From Methanoregula sp. (GTDB lineage: Archaea > Halobacteriota > Methanomicrobia > Methanomicrobiales > Methanospirillaceae), in NCBI GenBank assembly GCA_013331015.1, contig DUHF01000076.1:1-5227 (forward strand): DNA of 5,227 nucleotides. The letters are read 5' to 3'. A program made the translations under genes and the position numbers. Shown piece by piece: positions 4,321 through 5,227 of the stretch; positions within the stretch are counted from its first letter, which is position 1, and each line of letters begins with the position of its first letter. The notes under the pieces are model-generated. The model was not told the origin of the DNA. It ran no database searches and saw only the letters and a list, made by a program, of their open reading frames with translations.

Positions 4321-5118
4321 TCAGCTCTTGCCTGTCATGATGCTGATATCTGCGGTTACGTCATTACCTGACATCTCAACAAGATAATTTCCGGGGTTCC
4401 GGACCATGAACTCACTTTTTGTCACATCCGGGTAGTCCTTGCCATATCCTTTTGCCTCAACTACGGCCCCATTACCGGCATCGATTATCTTTATCTCGAA
4501 CCATGCATTGGGGTTCGGGTACGTGACAACGATAGTCTCTTCAGAAGAGAGGCCGATGTTGATGACCTTTGTCCGGCTTATCATTCTGGGTGTCAGGTTG
4601 AACTTTATGAACAGCGGAGGGGTGGCAAGATCGTAGGCAAACGTCTCTTTCTGACCATACGCAAAGAACTGGTCAAGGGTGTAAATCTCGTCATAGTACT
4701 CTTCGTACCGGGGATCCAGTTTCCGGACCGGGCCGGTTGGCGTGACCCACGGGACCGGTGTTTCAAACGTGGCAGCCGGCGGAAGGGTGACGGGAAGTGG
4801 GGTCGGGACGGTGGTTGGGACCGGAGTTGGCGAAAGGCCGATTCCCGCTTTCTGGAGGTACGGCAGACCGACAAACCATGCGCCGGCAGCAAGAACCAGG
4901 ATGAGGAACAGAATCACAATGATCGGGACAAGGGGCAGGGGTTTTGCCGGCGGAGGTGAGGGAACCAGCGGCTGGCGGGGAAGCGGGGCCGGAAGTTCTG
5001 CCGGCGGGGGCAGGGGTTCTGTAACCGGTTCGGGAACCTGCTCAACCGGGGCCCCGCAGTTCTCGCAGAATCTGGAGCCGGCCGGAAGTTCCTCACCGCA
5101 CGAAGTGCAAAATGCCAT
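4321..5118 (-). CDS. Zinc-ribbon, single-pass membrane protein with extracellular domain
   Basis: This is a 265-residue protein. Residues 1-23 are a zinc ribbon with CTSC (4-7) and CENC (18-21), the double-CxxC knuckle of the small zinc-ribbon domains found at the N-terminus of many archaeal proteins. A Pro-rich linker follows (24-62), then a hydrophobic helix PIIVILFLILVLAAGAWFVG (65-84) and a Pro/Thr/Val-rich stalk (96-130). The C-terminal part (about 131-262) is rich in beta-type segments such as MISRTKVINIG and NYLVEMSGNDVTADISI. The expected topology is ribbon in the cytosol, with stalk and C-terminal domain outside. No enzyme motif is seen in the outer domain and no family is recognised, so the function is unknown. 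A role in cell-surface binding or sensing is only a guess. The ATG at 5118 is well supported by the immediate zinc-ribbon start and GGAG 6 nt upstream. The gene converges on the polyP operon and stands alone. Confidence 0.85.
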   Translation of the reverse strand: MAFCTSCGEELPAGSRFCENCGAPVEQVPEPVTEPLPPPAELPAPLPRQPLVPSPPPAKPLPLVPIIVILFLILVLAAGAWFVGLPYLQKAGIGLSPTPVPTTVPTPLPVTLPPAATFETPVPWVTPTGPVRKLDPRYEEYYDEIYTLDQFFAYGQKETFAYDLATPPLFIKFNLTPRMISRTKVINIGLSSEETIVVTYPNPNAWFEIKIIDAGNGAVVEAKGYGKDYPDVTKSEFMVRNPGNYLVEMSGNDVTADISIMTGKS

Positions 5119-5124
5119 CTATAA

Positions 5125-5128
5125 CTCC
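5125..5128 (-). promoter_or_regulatory. Ribosome binding site of zinc-ribbon gene
   Basis: GGAG on the minus strand (CTCC on the plus strand) lies 6 nt before the ATG at 5118, a normal spacing. It would only be used if transcription starts upstream of about 5130. Confidence 0.55.
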
Positions 5129-5142
5129 ATTGCAGAGGATGC

Positions 5143-5156
5143 GGTATATTTCTTTT
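5143..5156 (-). promoter_or_regulatory. Possible BRE/TATA box of zinc-ribbon gene
   Basis: On the minus strand AAAAG (5156-5152) followed by AAATATACC (5151-5143) resembles a purine-rich BRE plus archaeal TATA box. Standard spacing would put the start site near 5121, giving an almost leaderless mRNA that omits the GGAG site. The T8AAAT tract at 5201-5191 is an alternative TATA box giving a leader of about 50 nt that includes the GGAG. Confidence 0.35.
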
Positions 5157-5185
5157 GGGGATTGATGCAGGATTTGCCGGAAGTT

Positions 5186-5201
5186 AGAGATTTAAAAAAA
5201 A
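5186..5201 (+). promoter_or_regulatory. Possible divergent promoter at right edge
   Basis: AGAGA (5186-5190) followed by TTTAAAAAAAA (5191-5201) has BRE/TATA character on the plus strand. Transcription from it would begin around 5220, directly at the ATG at 5222-5224, suggesting a leaderless gene running out of the window. Only two codons are visible, so the gene itself cannot be supported. Confidence 0.25.
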
Positions 5202-5227
5202 GAGGCTCTGTAGAAACGCACATGAAC

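Overview
The window looks like chromosomal DNA of a methanogenic archaeon, most likely a Methanoregula-like member of the Methanomicrobiales. This is an inference. The genes are GC-rich and end to end, one start is preceded by GGTGATCC (complementary to the archaeal 16S rRNA 3' end), promoter-like sites have archaeal TATA form, and there is a membrane protein with an N-terminal zinc ribbon and a Pro/Thr stalk of a kind common in these genomes. No sequence search was possible.

Left half (1-3408, + strand): three tightly packed, overlapping genes form a polyphosphate cluster. They are the last 75 codons of polyphosphate kinase (ppk1), a CHAD-HD fusion protein, and an exopolyphosphatase of the Ppx/GppA family with its own C-terminal HD domain. 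Ppk1 makes polyP, the CHAD domain is a known polyP-binding fold, and Ppx degrades polyP. The HD domain of the CHAD protein resembles the HD domain of the neighbouring Ppx along its whole length, so it appears to be the same module joined to a polyP-binding head. A T-rich tract after ppx probably ends the operon.

Middle (3409-4320): about 0.9 kb without a convincing protein gene but dense in inverted repeats. It has a 64-nt imperfect hairpin (3651-3714), a GC-rich hairpin (3767-3800), an AT-rich 8-bp dyad (3811-3853), two hairpins that abut exactly (3992-4015 and 4016-4042) followed by T6, and a cluster of stems with a GNRA tetraloop (4186-4289). A diverged direct repeat links 3991-4042 with 4186-4241, and a third related hairpin lies at 3541-3567. 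This is a candidate structured non-coding RNA locus or the remains of a structured repeat element. Two short ORFs with possible ribosome binding sites lie at its left end.

Right part (4321-5118, - strand): a membrane-anchored zinc-ribbon protein convergent with the polyP operon, with a T-rich tract after its stop and a promoter and RBS upstream. At the right edge there is a possible divergent promoter with an ATG at 5222.
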